Positions 1-11,610 are shown, numbered from the stretch's first letter. The stretch is DNA of 64,000 nucleotides from Berberis thunbergii (GCA_003290165.1 QNQO01006225.1:62001-126000); one strand, 5' to 3'. Numbers and translations are program-made. Notes: generated by a model not told the origin, from the sequence alone.

Positions 1-205
1 AATCTCTCACATCCCTCTTCACACCTTCCCACCAGAAAGTTCGCTTCGGATCATGACACATTTTAGTGCCTCCTGAGTAAATGGTAAAGCGTGACTTATG
101 AGCCTCATCCATAATTTCTTTCTTCAACCCATACCCATCAATCTCGAGCACGCAAAGTCTCCCGTGAAATCTCAAACCACTTTCAGACCCAACTGACCAC
201 TTTGA
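1..205 (-). pseudogene. Chromovirus integrase, N-terminal zinc-binding part (fragment)
   Basis: The minus strand translates to a stretch with an H-x-x-H-type element (EAHKSRFTIYSGGTKM) followed by a WWEGVKRDV motif. This is the usual start of a gypsy integrase just after RNase H. The rest is beyond the window. Between this and the RNase H block (about 205-377) the frame is broken. Confidence 0.6.
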
Positions 206-377
206 AGGGCAATCATTTAAGTTACTAAACACCAAGTCCTTCAGTTTGCTCAACAAACAAGAATCCTTATGTTGTTCCTCTATGACCTTGTTGATCAAAG
301 AAGGTCAAATAGATAAATTACCAACATAAGCCATGTTTGTCCTCATGACAAACTGAACATCGTAAAAAGAAATAGCC

Positions 378-1720
378 TCAAGAGACTTCCATTCCACCAT
401 GAGTGAAGCCATAACAGTGTGTTGTCGAAAGCACACTGGCTACTACATTTCCCTTGCCTGGGTGGTAGAGAATCTCAAAAGCATAACTGCTAATGAATTC
501 CGCCCACCTTTGTTGTCTCATTTTCAGCTCCTGCGAAAACAAATACTTGAGACTCTTAGAATCTGTGAACAACTCCAAATGTTCCCCGTAAAGGTAGTGT
601 CGCCACATCTTCAAAGCAAACACAACTGTCGTTAATTCCAAATCATGGGTAGGATATCATCTCTCATGAGGCTTCAACTGTCGTGAGGCATATGACACAA
701 CCTTCTGGTTCTGCATCAATACACAACCCAAGCTTGTGCCACTAGCATCAGTGAAAACCACCAACTTCCCACCTTGCACTGGAATAGTCAAAATGGGCAC
801 GGTAGTTAGTCGGTGCTTCAACTCCTGAAAAGCCTTTTCACACTCATTGTTCCAAATAAATTGAACATTCTTGCGGGTCAACTTAGTCAAAGAGACAACA
901 ATAAGAGAAAACTTCTCGATAAATCTTTTGTAATAACCAGCTAAACCTAAGAAGCTTCTCACCTCAGTTGCATTATTAGGTTGTTTCCAGCCCCACTGCC
1001 TTCACCTTATCCGGGTCTACTGCTATACACTGATTAGAAACAACATGCCCCAAGAGTTTCATATTTTTCTCCCAAAAATGACACTTGCTGAATTTCACAT
1101 ACAATTTCTGATCTCTCAATGTTTGCAAAACTATTCTGATACGCTCTCTGTGTTCTGCTTCACTACGAGAATAAACCAAAATGTCATCAATAAAAATAAT
1201 AAGAAAGTTGTTCAGGTATGGCCGAAAGATCCGGTTCATTAGATCCATGAAAAAGGCTGGGGCATTTGTTAACCCAAAAGGCATGACAGAAAAGTCGTGA
1301 AAATGATATTATCTTCTTCAACACCCATCTGATGATATCCAGTTCGCAAGTCAAACCGAGAAAACACAAGGCAATGGGTACTTGTTCTTGATATTCACTT
1401 TGTTCAATTCTCTATAGTCGATGCACATCTTGAAGTACCATCCTTTTTCGAAACGAAAATTGCGAGTCTTTCTCACGGAGAATTACTAGGATGTATGAAC
1501 ATGGTTCATACACACCTCAAAAGGATTACACATATATACATAACATGAATAAACATGACAATAAGTATATTCAAATAAATCAAAACAAAAACACTAAAAT
1601 TACCCTTTTTGCAACATCTCAGCTTTCATCTCGTTCAACTTCTTCGGTGCCGTTCGGTACACGGCTTTAGAGATAGGAGCGGTTTCAGGTATTAAATCAA
1701 TTCAAGACTCAACATATTGT
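378..1720 (-). pseudogene. Chromovirus reverse transcriptase and RNase H, broken
   Basis: The minus strand shows RT motifs in order: a YRTAPKKLNEMKAEM block near 1640-1690, a CIDYRELNKV-like region near 1420-1390, [12 protein letters not shown] at about 1284, and the catalytic FIDDILVYS at about 1190. Then come [12 protein letters not shown] (connection, 962-915) and RNase H, with [13 protein letters not shown] near 760 and [11 protein letters not shown] near 570. Frameshifts separate the blocks. About 1460-1610 does not read as RT and replaces the segment that normally follows EMLQKG. It contains an ATGTATGAACATGGTTCATAC palindrome-like patch and probably marks a small insertion or replacement. 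Confidence 0.88.
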
Positions 1721-1819
1721 GTAGGTGGCAAGCCATGAATCAGACATCCTCATAATCTCTTACTACTACATCTTGGATTTCTCTCTCCGACATCCTCACC
1801 GAGTAAAGAAAACTAGACA

Positions 1820-2200
1820 TCACCGATTCTTCACTATTTCCACAAGTGTGAGAAACAGGGGCATGCCTGGAGCATGAATGAAAATTACCCTCTTTGCACA
1901 ATCAAGCGTGACTAGGTTCTTAAGCAACCAATCCATTTCCAAAATCAGATCCAAACCCTCAAAGTCAAGCACCATCAAGTCGACAAAGAACATTTTATTG
2001 AGGAATGAAATCTTAAAATTTTTACATAATTCATTTAATATTGTTGAGCCTCCTAAAGGGGTTGTAACACATAACGGTATAACAAGTGGCAAGGTTTTCA
2101 ACATTTCTTGATTAATCAAACGTCGAGATATAAAAGAGTATGATACATCAGTATCAAATAAAACCTTAACATTAGAGATAGGAAAATAAAAAATACCTTG
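1820..2200 (-). pseudogene. Chromovirus aspartic protease, active-site motif altered
   Basis: Minus-strand peptide with VLFDTDVSYSFISRRL followed by VTTPLGGS, LMVLDFEGLDLILEMDWL and TLDCAKRVIF, the typical pepsin-like retroelement protease layout. The catalytic triad that is normally Asp-Thr-Gly reads Asp-Thr-Asp, so activity would be lost. It lies between gag and RT, as expected. Stops break the frame around 2120. Confidence 0.75.
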
Positions 2201-2259
2201 GAAAATTTCCTGATCTGGTAGTGCGGGAAATACACGCCCTTTGGCGGGTTGACCTTGCC

Positions 2260-3309
2260 TATTCTATGGCGTGTTTTTATGATTAGGACAGTCTCGCATC
2301 AGATGGCCTAATCACCCACACGTGAAACAAGTCACTGCCTGTCCCCCTGACACTGCTTGGGTAGTTTGGTTCTACTGACCCTGATAACCCTGTTTCTATT
2401 TATCCTGACGGTGGAACTAGTTTCCTTCCTGCTGTTGGTTCTGGTAACCACCTTGAGACCTCTAGCTTTGAAACTGTTGACCTCTTTGCCCTTGATCATA
2501 AGGATGAAAACGGTTACAGTCACTATGATAATCATGTGACGCACCTTGGTGACGGGTGTTTCTTGACGCCTCGCCCAACTTCATTTTTCCTTTCTCCAGA
2601 CTCATGATACAACTTGTTTTGTTCCTCGTGCTTCAATGCCAAATCCAAAACTCTGTCAAAACTCTCACTGTCAGCGGTAAGGAGAGCCCTCGATAGATAA
2701 TGATGCAACCCCAATAAATTTGACATTTTTATTTTCGGGCGTGTCCACCAAATAAGGAGCAGAACGCGACCACTCGTTACACTTCGTGACATACTGCTCC
2801 ACAGTCATTCCTAGTCTGCTTCAACATATTAAACTCAGTGGCTCATTGTGCCTTAACTTCATTAGTCACAAATCTACTCTCAAACCAATCTTTGAAGTCG
2901 TCCCATGTCATACCAGCAACATCAATGGAGGGTATTAAAGCCTCCCACAAGTTACTGGCAGTACCATCCAGGTGATGTGCAACTAACTCCTGTTTTTGGA
3001 CCTCAGTGAATTGCATCCTCCCGAAAACAGTCTCACAGCTTTGAACTCATACATCTACATCTCTCGGATTATCTCTTGTGAACCTCTTACCACCCAAAGT
3101 CCCGAACTCCTTACCCTTCTAGCAAAAGGGTCACCTTGATTACTATTCTGCTGCAATCCTTGTAGCAACTACATCATCATAGTCTGACTCATCTGAATCG
3201 TATTTTCGCCATGTCCATGCTCACTTCCATTGTCGTTTCTATTTGGAACAACATTCTCATTGCTTCTGCGGCAGTTCCCATTTGGATTCTGAGTATGTCT
3301 TTCAGCCAT
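2260..3309 (-). pseudogene. Chromovirus gag with CCHC zinc knuckle, broken
   Basis: The start codon is the ATG at 3309-3307, 119 bases downstream of the primer-binding site. The polypeptide begins MAERHTQNPNGN and contains a retrotransposon-gag core (LSRALLTADSESFDRVLDLALKHEEQNK) at about 2690-2620. Near its end (about 2335-2275) is a CFTCG-x-LGHLMRDC zinc knuckle that binds nucleic acid in functional relatives. Several in-frame stops and frameshifts are present. Confidence 0.75.
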
Positions 3310-3427
3310 TTCCTTCAAAGAAAATGACAATGATTAGATACTCCATAAGATCCACAAAACACTAAATTTCTTACCCATAACCACATTCCGAGGATCCCCT
3401 ACACTTTTCCTAGCCTAGGGTAAATTG

Positions 3428-3440
3428 TGCTCTGATACCA
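3428..3440 (-). other. Primer-binding site for initiator-Met tRNA
   Basis: The minus strand reads TGGTATCAGAGCA, complementary to the 3' end of plant initiator methionine tRNA. It starts three bases inside the LTR end (LTR...CA-GTT-TGGTATCAGAGC), which fixes both the LTR boundary and the element orientation. Confidence 0.92.
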
Positions 3441-3443
3441 AAC

Positions 3444-5723
3444 TGTGATGCCTCGATTTTTGAGAAAACGAAATCCTAGTATTCACATCGGATTATCCGT
3501 TTTCTCCAAATTCGGGACATGAAATTCATTTACTAAAAGTAACAGTTGGCATCCACGAGAAATAATAAGATGCACAATTTACCAGAATGGAGAAAAATAA
3601 AACAATTGATCAAAATAGTTCATCAAAATAAAGGAAACTAATATTAAATCTCGTAGAGCTAACTCTAACAAGTTCAACTAAACATGAACATAAACTCTCC
3701 CAATAAAAATGTAACTTCAAGTTCTACTACAAAGATTAAATTGTCACATAGCAAACAAAATGACAGACTCTCGAGTAGCGTGCAACTCCCCAAAATCAAT
3801 AAAATACTATAGAATGAAAGGAAATAAAATACGACAAAAATAGCCCAAACAAAACAAGTAGTTCCTCCACGAGACAAATGTATAAAGCTAATTACAGTTT
3901 CTATTATGTTTTAGTAACTACTTACCGTACATGTACTTACCCTGTAGAAATTAACCATGGAAAGTTTGACCTACAGAAAATGTTAGCAGATTTGCCATCA
4001 TGCACTAAGTGATTGAAATATTCTATTTAATCAGAATTTATCAACCAATAAATTATTTTTCTTAACGTAGTTATCCGTTTATTATGAATTGATCACTTAG
4101 ACTATACCACATTCGCACCACCTCTGTGCCGAACATACATGCACGTATGCCTCTCTTATATAAAGGACTTTTCCGTCATCCATGCCCAAGTGGGGACACA
4201 TCACATACATGCATTACCGGATACCCCTAACTATATGAGTACAATAAAAATCACTATTGGGCTAACAATGCACATAGATCACTTCACATTTGTACGGATA
4301 AATAATCAAGCCTATTTTAGGTATTTCAAATCACCACCTTTCCACAAGACTAACCCGAAAATTATTTTAGTTTCTCTATAGAAACTAAGTGCCCCACATT
4401 CGCAAAACAACCCGAAGGTTATTTAGTTTTTCTATAAGAGAGGGAAAATCATAAACAAAAAGAGGTGTGGTAGTTCTAAGTGATACAATTCCATATTATT
4501 TAAAGATATGAATTCAAAGTTATTCATATCGCTTGACATTTTGTCAATCACAAACCAATCAAACCATTTTTTGGGGAATATCACATTTTTTTATCAAACT
4601 TTTCTATATTAAAGAAGGGATCAGACCCATCTTTATTTAAACAATTTAACGAATCACAAGTTAACTAATAAACATTAGTCTTCCAAATAAAAGTGTGGTT
4701 TTTAGCTAAGAAATTTCTAGCTAGCCCTAGAGTATTAATTTTATCAATCAATGTATAAAATAAAATAAAAATATCACATCAATAAATATTCCACACATGT
4801 AACAATTCAGCGATAGTAAATTCATAACAAATGGCAACATACTATCTCACAGGTGAGTCATCCTAACTCCTCAATCAAAAATGTTCACCTACTAAGACAA
4901 TTTATTCAAGTATCTCATTAGTGGGTCACACCCATTGACACAAAACCACTATATATGCCATTGGTTAATTTATTTTCAAGAAAACCCAAGTCTCATCTTT
5001 TTGTTGGTTAAACAACCAAAAATAAAACATAAGTAAAAAAACCAATGATGTCACTGTGCAATTTATGATTAAAAAACCAAAGAAGTGTACACAAAACCCA
5101 ACTCCCACCCCTTTTTGTTGATTAAACAACCAAAGAAGTCCTATTGATTTACCAACGAAAATGAAACATGACGCGAGTCACCGTACAATTTATGAGTACA
5201 TAAAGATGATTCATGCTTTTAAAAGTGAAAATATGTACATGTAGTGTCAAGAAGCCATTGGTTAATTTATTTTCAACTTCCCATCATCTTAACAATTAAA
5301 GGTAAAAGTTGAAAATGACAACCGCCATGCTTTTAAGCAAAAGTAGTCAAAATACAAAGGGAGGAAACTCCAATTAGACTCCAATAGACAATTAAAATCA
5401 ACTACTAAAAGAAGGATGAAAGCTAAGTTTTAAACTAATATAAAGGGAAAAGAAAACTCACTTGCTTTACTCCCGCCCATTTTGTTTGTTTGTTTGTTTT
5501 GTTTGTTTGTTTGTTTGTTTGTTTTTTTTTTTTTACAAACTTTCTATGCGGCTGAGAACAATCAAATCCCTATTTAACCCAAAGTTAAAACCCTACAAGA
5601 TTAGGGTTTACACAATTATATTGGCACCCCTTTTTTGATTGATTTATTTATTTATTATATAACTCAATCTCAAAATAAATAATGCCCTAAAACATTATAA
5701 TTGTCATAATTAGGGTAGTTACA
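3444..5723 (-). repeat. 5' LTR of the chromovirus
   Basis: On the plus strand it runs from TGTGATGCCTCGATTTT to AGGGTAGTTACA, so in element orientation it begins TGTAAC and ends CA. It shares long stretches with the LTR at 31988-36727: the opening CGATTTT...TCGGGACG block, a CACCTCCGTGCC...ACATACATGC block, a CCCAAGTGGGGACACATCACAT block, and the terminal ACCCTACAAGATTAGGGTTT block. No coding sequence is recognisable inside it. It is about 2.3 kb, half the length of that copy. Confidence 0.8.
5483..5532. repeat. (TTTG)n microsatellite followed by a poly-T run
   Basis: About ten copies of TTTG/GTTT with one interruption, then a run of T. It lies inside the chromovirus LTR. Confidence 0.9.
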
Positions 5724-6842
5724 AATTATGAGATAATAATTTCTCTACACCAAAAACTCAAGCGGGTACAAAACCAACTAGGTGTACCATCCTTAGGACC
5801 AAGCTGGCGGCAGCGTGGAACAACTCCTTCAACCCTTTGATGCTTATGGGGGGGGGGGGGGAGGTGGGGGGCTCACGTGCCATTTCCAATGACTTCTTTT
5901 TGGGTTTTTCCTCCTTCGAAGCTTGGTTTTCAGCCCATATAATTCTTCCACCAACCCATCACACCCACCCAAACATCCCTTAATTCTACAACCAACCCAC
6001 GTCACTTCTTCTGTTTGTCTCCTAACCACCATCAATCAACATCGTCACGATGCCACCCACCGCCACGATGCCACCCGACTGTTTAGATCCCCATCACAAA
6101 GCATTTGCTCCAAAGGAAGTGCTCTTGGAGAATGTATTTTCACTTGATTGTTCAAGAAAAATAAAGTTTGATAATAATTGCTCAGTGAAATCAAAACCCA
6201 CACAGTTTGATACAAATATGGGAGAGCAACAAAAAAAATGATATAAAGCATTTGTTAGAGGATGGATAAATTAGGACAGACACACAAGCTTTGTTGAGTT
6301 GGTTAACATGATTTGAAATAAGGATCTTCTTTTGTTGTCGACTAATGGAAGAATTTTATTTGCTATGTAGTCATTTTTATACAGGGGAACATAAAACATA
6401 TCGATCATTCACTACTAGATCTTCAAAAGGAGCTTGCTTTGTTGAACCTAAAAACCAAATAAAAAACACAAAAATTTGCAAAGCGGGCTGAAACCAAAAG
6501 TAGGCAAGGCTGTCTCGTCGCCATCCGTTGTTTCTGGAGGTTCTAAGAATTTTCCACCACCCTCTGCCACTTTTGTACGACCATAGTTACTTGGTATGGG
6601 GAACAAGAGGGTATGTGGAACGGAACAAATTTGAGGTATGCTTGGTTTACAAAATTCGAAGGGGGGTCGACATAGTCAGTATGGTATTTGGGGTCACAAT
6701 TCGTGTATTATTTTAATTTGGTACGATACTTATAATATATATCAATATATTTTTAAATATATAAATATAAAAAAGAATGGATGAATATATGGCATCGGTA
6801 GGGATTGATGTAATTATGATTAATATGCAAGTCTAAAAGGAC
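5724..6842. other. Intergenic sequence with no supported gene
   Basis: No convincing coding region. The stretch contains a 14-base poly-G run near 5849-5862, a small CCACC-rich patch near 6045-6070, and short ORFs without recognisable motifs. The last 18 bases (6825-6842) are the left target duplication of the LINE that follows. Confidence 0.6.
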
Positions 6843-7230
6843 AACATACGCATAGGATGGCAGTAGCAGAAATGCGTATGTTAAGGTGGATGTGTGGTAA
6901 AACTCGTAAGGATAAAATTAGAAATGAAAGAATTCGGAAATACTTAGGTGTAGCGCCCATAGAGGAAAAAATTAGAGAAGGACGTTTAACTTGGTTTGGT
7001 CATGTGCGGAGGCGACCAAGCACGGCGCCAATTAGAAAATGTTTAGATTGGCAAGTTAATGGAGGGTGTAGACGGAGGGGACGACCGTTGAAAACTTGGA
7101 TGAAGACGGTGAATGAAGATATCATTGAGCTTGGATTAGGTGAGGAACTGTGGGAAGATCGCATTGCTTGGAGGACCAAAATCCATGTAGCCGACCCCGA
7201 AAATCTCGGGAATGGGCTTTGATGATGATG
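6843..7230 (+). mobile_element. 5'-truncated RTE-type LINE with perfect target duplication
   Basis: The insert encodes the C-terminal end of a LINE reverse-transcriptase protein (ORF 6857-7222). It includes RMLRWMCGKTRKDKIRNE, RLTWFGHVRRRP and a GRPLKTW motif, ending shortly before a GATGATGATG tail. Short ATG-type 3' tails are typical of RTE-clade LINEs. The 18-base sequence ATGCAAGTCTAAAAGGAC occurs at 6825-6842 and again at 7228-7245, the second copy overlapping the tail by three bases. This is a target-site duplication from target-primed insertion. The body is only about 390 bp, as expected for 5' truncation. The fragment's frame is open to its stop. Confidence 0.9.
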
Positions 7231-7245
7231 CAAGTCTAAAAGGAC

Positions 7246-7854
7246 CCAACAACCCTCGTTTCAATCTATCTTATCCAAACTTGACAAACCTGAGGAAATC
7301 AACCACAATATCAAAAGATGAAGCACGAACCCCAAAAAGCCTCTTGAGCCTTGTGTCTGAACAATCGAGGACAAAAACCTTTTGATGTGTGATCAGGCTT
7401 GTGGGACCTTGTTGAGGATCAAATTTTTGAAGAAAAAGTTGATGGTGAGATGAGACACCCTAGAATTGTGCAAGAGATTCTTTATTCTTATCATGTGAAA
7501 CCTCTCTCCTTTATTCTCCTCCTTGTTGTTCATTTGCTCACGTATTGTTCCTTTTATTCTTCTTGTTCTCTTCTTAACCAAAGGTGTTTGTTGAAATCTA
7601 CCGATTTAGGTCAAGAATGTACCGCGAATCGGTATGCGACCAAATTCGAAATTTGTGGTGGAGTTGATGAATCAGGTATCTATGGTGCGACTTACCCCAT
7701 TCATCAACTTTCGTTGCAACACGTGGCCAATTTGGTCACTTTGCTTGCAATTTAGGTGAGTAACATGAAAGTTGGCTTTCAAATTTATGTGATACTATAA
7801 TTTGTAAATGAACTTAAAGGTAGGAAGCTTAACTTAGGTTACATTTGGTATTAG
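7246..7854. other. Intergenic sequence with no recognisable gene
   Basis: Contains a plus-strand ORF at 7399-7755 (118 aa) with a hydrophobic stretch but no family resemblance and no start context that I can defend. A minus-strand open stretch near 7380-7250 (FVLDCSDTRLKRLFGVR) could be an old exon, but I do not recognise it. No other signal was seen. Confidence 0.4.
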
Positions 7855-8530
7855 GCTTGGAGATTCCTTGGTGATTTTGAGTGGTGGAGATGATGGCAAT
7901 GGTTGTGGTATGATGGTGGTTATGATTATGGTATGGTGGTGGTGATGATGATGACAGTGGTTGTGGGTGGCGGTGGCGGTGGCGGTAATGTTGTGGTATA
8001 ATGGTGGTGGCGATGATGATAATGTTGGTGGTGGTGATGATGCTGGTGGTGGGGCTTGTTGTTGTGGGTGGCGATGACAATAGCCATTGTTGTGGCTATG
8101 GTATGGTTGTAGGTGATGGAGATGATGGCAGTTGTGGTTTTGGTATGATGGCGGTGGTGGCGCTTATTATGATTGTGGGGGTTGTGGTGTTAGGGGCGAT
8201 TATGCTAATGATGGTAGCTATGGGTATGAAGGTGTTGGTTGTGTTATGGTGGTTGCGGTGAGTGTGAAGGTGGTGGTGATTATGCTTGGGTGATGGTGGT
8301 TATGGCTGCGAAGGTGGTTATGCTATGGTGGAAGTGGTGAATATGAAGGTGTCGGTGATTTTGCTATTGGTGTTGGGGTTATGGCCATGAAGGTAGTTAC
8401 ACACTTATGTTATTGTGGTAATGTGGATGTGGCGAGTGTTCTGAAGAAGGCAGTGATTGTGTTATGGCGGTGGCATTGGCCGTGAAGGTGTTGATGATTA
8501 TGGTATGTTGGGTACACTATGGTGGTGACA
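7855..8530. repeat. GGT/GAT-rich low-complexity tract
   Basis: About 680 bp made almost entirely of imperfect GGTGGT, GATGAT and TATGGTGGT units on the plus strand. Longer units such as GGTTATGATTATGGTATGG recur irregularly. ORFs through it are artefacts of the composition. It looks like an imperfect microsatellite or minisatellite. Confidence 0.85.
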
Positions 8531-9284
8531 AAAAACATAAAATAACAATAGCCATTTTATTGTATAACACTAAAGAAATGGATTAGCAAATAATTTGACA
8601 TGAAAATTGAATGCATAATCATGGTAGTGCTAACTTAGGTAATGTGAGTGTAAGAATTAAGTGTCCTCCCACATCTTTTAAAAAACAATCCCACATCTTC
8701 TAAGAAACAATATGTATAAGTTTTCAGTCATGTAAAACAATATGTAGAAGTTGAACCTTGTAGCGCAAGCTGGGCTTCATTGCCTTGACCTGTATTGGGC
8801 TGTTTAATTTTAAACTTGAGTGAGCAAGGTAATCGGAGATCCAATGGAGTATAAACTCATCCCCGCCCCCGCCTAGAAAACTAGGTCTGGATTGGTTTAC
8901 ATCCTCGCTCGGCCCCCGTATCCATTTAGTGATCCACAATTCGCCCTATTGGAGGCGGATCAAGGCAGGGATCTAAGAAATCAAATAAAATTGCCAACCC
9001 TAAACTGATCTAGACGAAAATATTTTGGAAGTGGCAGAAAGACATGGAGGAGAACATGTCCTTGTTTCTTGATGGAGGACTAAGCTCAAGGACCAAGTGG
9101 AGGGAGTGATGGATATTGATAATTACTTATATTTTATTGTATTCAAATAAGTGGTTTGGACCCAAATTCAATCATTTATGTAAATTTTCGCCGCAAATAC
9201 CATTAAAAACACAATCCAATTTATTGCAAGGGCTCCTCAAAGAGTGAGGAACTCACAGGGGTACAGGGAAAATAAATACATGAA
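8531..9284. other. Intergenic sequence, nothing clear
   Basis: No supported coding region. A GC-rich patch at 8860-8890 (CCCCGCCCCCGCC) and a CCCACATCTT pair near 8668 and 8690 are the only local oddities. I found no inverted termini or target duplications around them. Confidence 0.4.
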
Positions 9285-9501
9285 GGGTTTGTTTGGTTGC
9301 ACGGAAAATAGACATGGAAATTGAAACCGTTTCTGTGAATCCGATTCGAAGGCCTCCCTCTCAGACTTGAATTCCTATGAGTAGTGGGAAAACAATCTTA
9401 TGAAGAATCGATTTCCTATCAGTAAATAGACAACCAAACAACGGAAATGCATAACAAGGAAATGGATTCCATTTCACAAGGAAAATTAACCAAACAGACC
9501 C
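9285..9501. mobile_element. Candidate MITE with GGGTTTGTTTGGTT termini
   Basis: The left end is GGGTTTGTTTGGTT and the reverse complement of the right end is GGGTCTGTTTGGTT, 13 of 14 matching. The element is 217 bp, non-coding, and flanked on both sides by GAA. Similar termini are common in plant Tourist/Harbinger-like and hAT-like MITEs. A 3-bp duplication favours the former, but GAA is not the usual TWA target. Confidence 0.55.
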
Positions 9502-9890
9502 GAAAAGAAAATGATCACAAATTATAGATTTGAAAATAAAAACAAAAAGTTTTGGTTCTTTACAACACCCAAGGCAAACTCCAGTACTACAAAGTTATCT
9601 TAGTCTCTCTAATAATGTTTTGTTCTTTTTCATAATAATGTTTCATTAAAAATGGATATGCCTTGCCGATGCAAGATAGAAGTTTATCAAAGAATATGCC
9701 GTTGGCAAGGCAAAGGAGGCACCGATTTAACCTATTAAAAATTGGCCCTTTATTTATCATAATACATGTTTGGTCAAAACATTATGGCATTTGTCATAAT
9801 TGGCACAACTTGTTCCTTCATCTTTGTTCTGTTTTAAGTATAAAGTGTAAGACATCCATGAGGGTGTTAGTTATGTTTTGTTGATGTTAA

Positions 9891-10551
9891 ACAAGGAAGC
9901 GCGGACTCTTCGGAAAACTTGGCGTACTCGTGTCCGACATGTATCCGATCTTGACACTCGCTCGACACGCCTGCAACACACGTCAAACACGTGGTTAGAC
10001 ACATGGTCAATGTGTCGGACATGTCTCCGATACATCCAAAACTTGGTCAGAACATAGTCAAAACTCGACAACCGACTTCGTTTTATTTTTTACCTTTAAA
10101 TGTGTGCAAATAATCACCTAATTTAATGTTTATTGATCCATCTGAAGTGAATGATTCTTTCAATTGAGATTCAAAATAAATAGGGAAAGAGTCACTAAAG
10201 CATAGAGATAATCTTTGCATTTTTTCTTCTCTCACGTGCTTTTTTGCTCAACTTCTTTTCTACTATATTTTTGCTTTACTTGTTTTTTCTTACAACAGAG
10301 TATCATCTTCCTTTCTACTTTTGCACATCTTATCTACGTTTTTTTTCTTTGTGTTTTTTTCTACTTACAATAATGATGAAGACACTATAGGAAGATACTT
10401 TATTAGATTATTGTTTATGTTTTATATGACTTTGTTAAAAAGAAATAGTATGACATGTCGATGTGTTCCGAGTCCTAGATTTTGGAAAATTGTCGAGTCG
10501 GCGTGTTGTGTCCGTGTTCGACACGATGCGTGTGTCCGTTTCCATGCATCC
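9891..10551. mobile_element. Non-autonomous Mutator-like element (MULE) with 10-bp duplication
   Basis: TTGATGTTAA occurs exactly at 9881-9890 and 10552-10561, bracketing 661 bp. The ends are imperfect inverted repeats: left GGAAGCGCGGACTC, right reverse-complemented GGAAACGGACAC. Both subterminal regions are rich in GTGTCCGACA/TGTCGGACA motifs on opposite strands. A 9-10-bp duplication fits Mutator-like elements. No transposase is encoded. Confidence 0.75.
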
Positions 10552-11513
10552 TTGATGTTAAGAGTTGTTAGAGTAGGAACAATTTATGAGCATTCAAATT
10601 TGCATTAGTAACATTGGGTTGGGGGCTTATGCCCTTCTAATTGTTGTAACAGATATCGAACATCTAGCTGGTATTTCTTCTCAGTGCTCTACTTTCATTT
10701 GTTTTTTTATTAGTTCTTTCACCAATCCCAGAGTATTTCTTTCCAAATTCTAAGATATCAATAGATTCTCTAGCAACTCATTCATTTTCAAGGAAGATCA
10801 AGAGAGATTTGAAGGTGCAAAATATCAAGGTTTAGATGGAGGTGATTTCTCTCCATGTAGATTGACGCATCTACCTCAGGACATCGTTTAAAGGGAGAGA
10901 TTCGTGAGGTGCTTTTTTCCTTCTTCATGTAATTTCTGGAGGTTCAGGGCAACAAGTTGTTCAATCAGTTGATTTAGAAGATGAGATTTTTTTTTTGTTC
11001 ATTTTCCAGTGAAGAGACTGTCAAGGTTAAGTTCGTTATTTGCTATTATGCTTTTAGAAGTTGCTATCTCTTTCTTTCTGATTGTCTGCAGACAAGATTT
11101 ATTTTTACTTTATTTTTATTAAGTAAAACCAAGAAAACCGAACCAACTGAGTTCACTGAGTTCGACTCGGTAAATGAAGGTAGCGGTTTGGTTTCGGTAC
11201 TAGGGATCAATATCAACATAGCCCTTTCAAAAACACCACTACCTCCTAAGATAGCTCAAAATTTTTCTTATACTCTCAAACATGATGAGAAATCAAAAAG
11301 GAAAAACATATCCTAGGAAAAGTAATATGCTGTTTAGAGTTATGGTCCCATCATGCCTCTTAACTTTCCTTAATATCTTAAAAGGAATAGAAATTACAAA
11401 TGAAATGAACTTGTATAACTGCTGTACTTATCATGATCTTTTTGGATATAACACACTTACAACATGCAATAGCATTTATATTCAGAGGTACTTACCTGAT
11501 ACTTGGTCTACAG
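10552..11513 (+). other. Gene-flanking sequence with exon-like stretches, unresolved
   Basis: No full exon could be fixed. An open stretch near 10918-10985 reads HVISGGSGQQVVQSVDLED, and another near 10795-10860 reads FKEDQERFEGAKYQGLDGGD. Both look protein-like and may be upstream exons of the gene whose last two exons are at 11514 and 14505. Splice sites and frame could not be established, and in-frame stops separate them. Confidence 0.3.
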
Positions 11514-11610
11514 AAAACCCTGCACTCTCCCATTTCCTCGAAGAGTTCTTGTTCCTTGGTTGGCGGATGCCTTCATTTGTGACTATCTACAACTGTCAGA
11601 CACATTTGAG
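11514..11610 (+). CDS. Penultimate exon of an unrecognised membrane-anchored protein
   Basis: The open frame reads LPFPRRVLVPWLADAFICDY and then LQLSDTFE. It is preceded by an AG acceptor (TGGTCTACAG) and ends at GAG|GTATGC, a good splice donor. It joins the exon at 14505 in phase 0 without a stop. The sequence looks like genuine protein, but I do not recognise the family. The intron that follows (11611-14504) is filled by a hAT-like element and a MITE. Upstream exons were not resolved, so I cannot say whether the gene is intact. Confidence 0.45.

Larger units (their letters stand above)
1..5723 (-). mobile_element. Ty3/gypsy chromovirus (Tekay/Del-like), cut by window edge
   Basis: A degenerate LTR retrotransposon read on the minus strand. 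From right to left come a 5' LTR, a primer-binding site complementary to initiator-Met tRNA, gag with a zinc knuckle, protease, reverse transcriptase, RNase H and the start of integrase. The order PR-RT-RH-IN is that of Ty3/gypsy. The tRNA-Met primer and the RT motifs fit plant chromoviruses of the Tekay/Del type. Every reading frame is broken by stops and frameshifts, so the copy is dead. The 3' part lies outside the window, so no target duplication can be checked. The family seen in the LTR is known; the clade name is my inference from motifs. Confidence 0.88.

Noticed and set aside
5849..5862. The poly-G run as a functional element
   Set aside because: Homopolymers of this kind, and the 22-base T run at 54120, are prone to sequencing error and carry no other signal.
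7829..8261. Two overlapping ORFs rich in Thr/His or Val/Met/Gly
   Set aside because: Translation of the GGT/GAT repeat; both strands are open for compositional reasons.
8855..8960. A hAT end at the CCCCGCCCCCGCC patch
   Set aside because: No partner terminus or 8-bp duplication was found.
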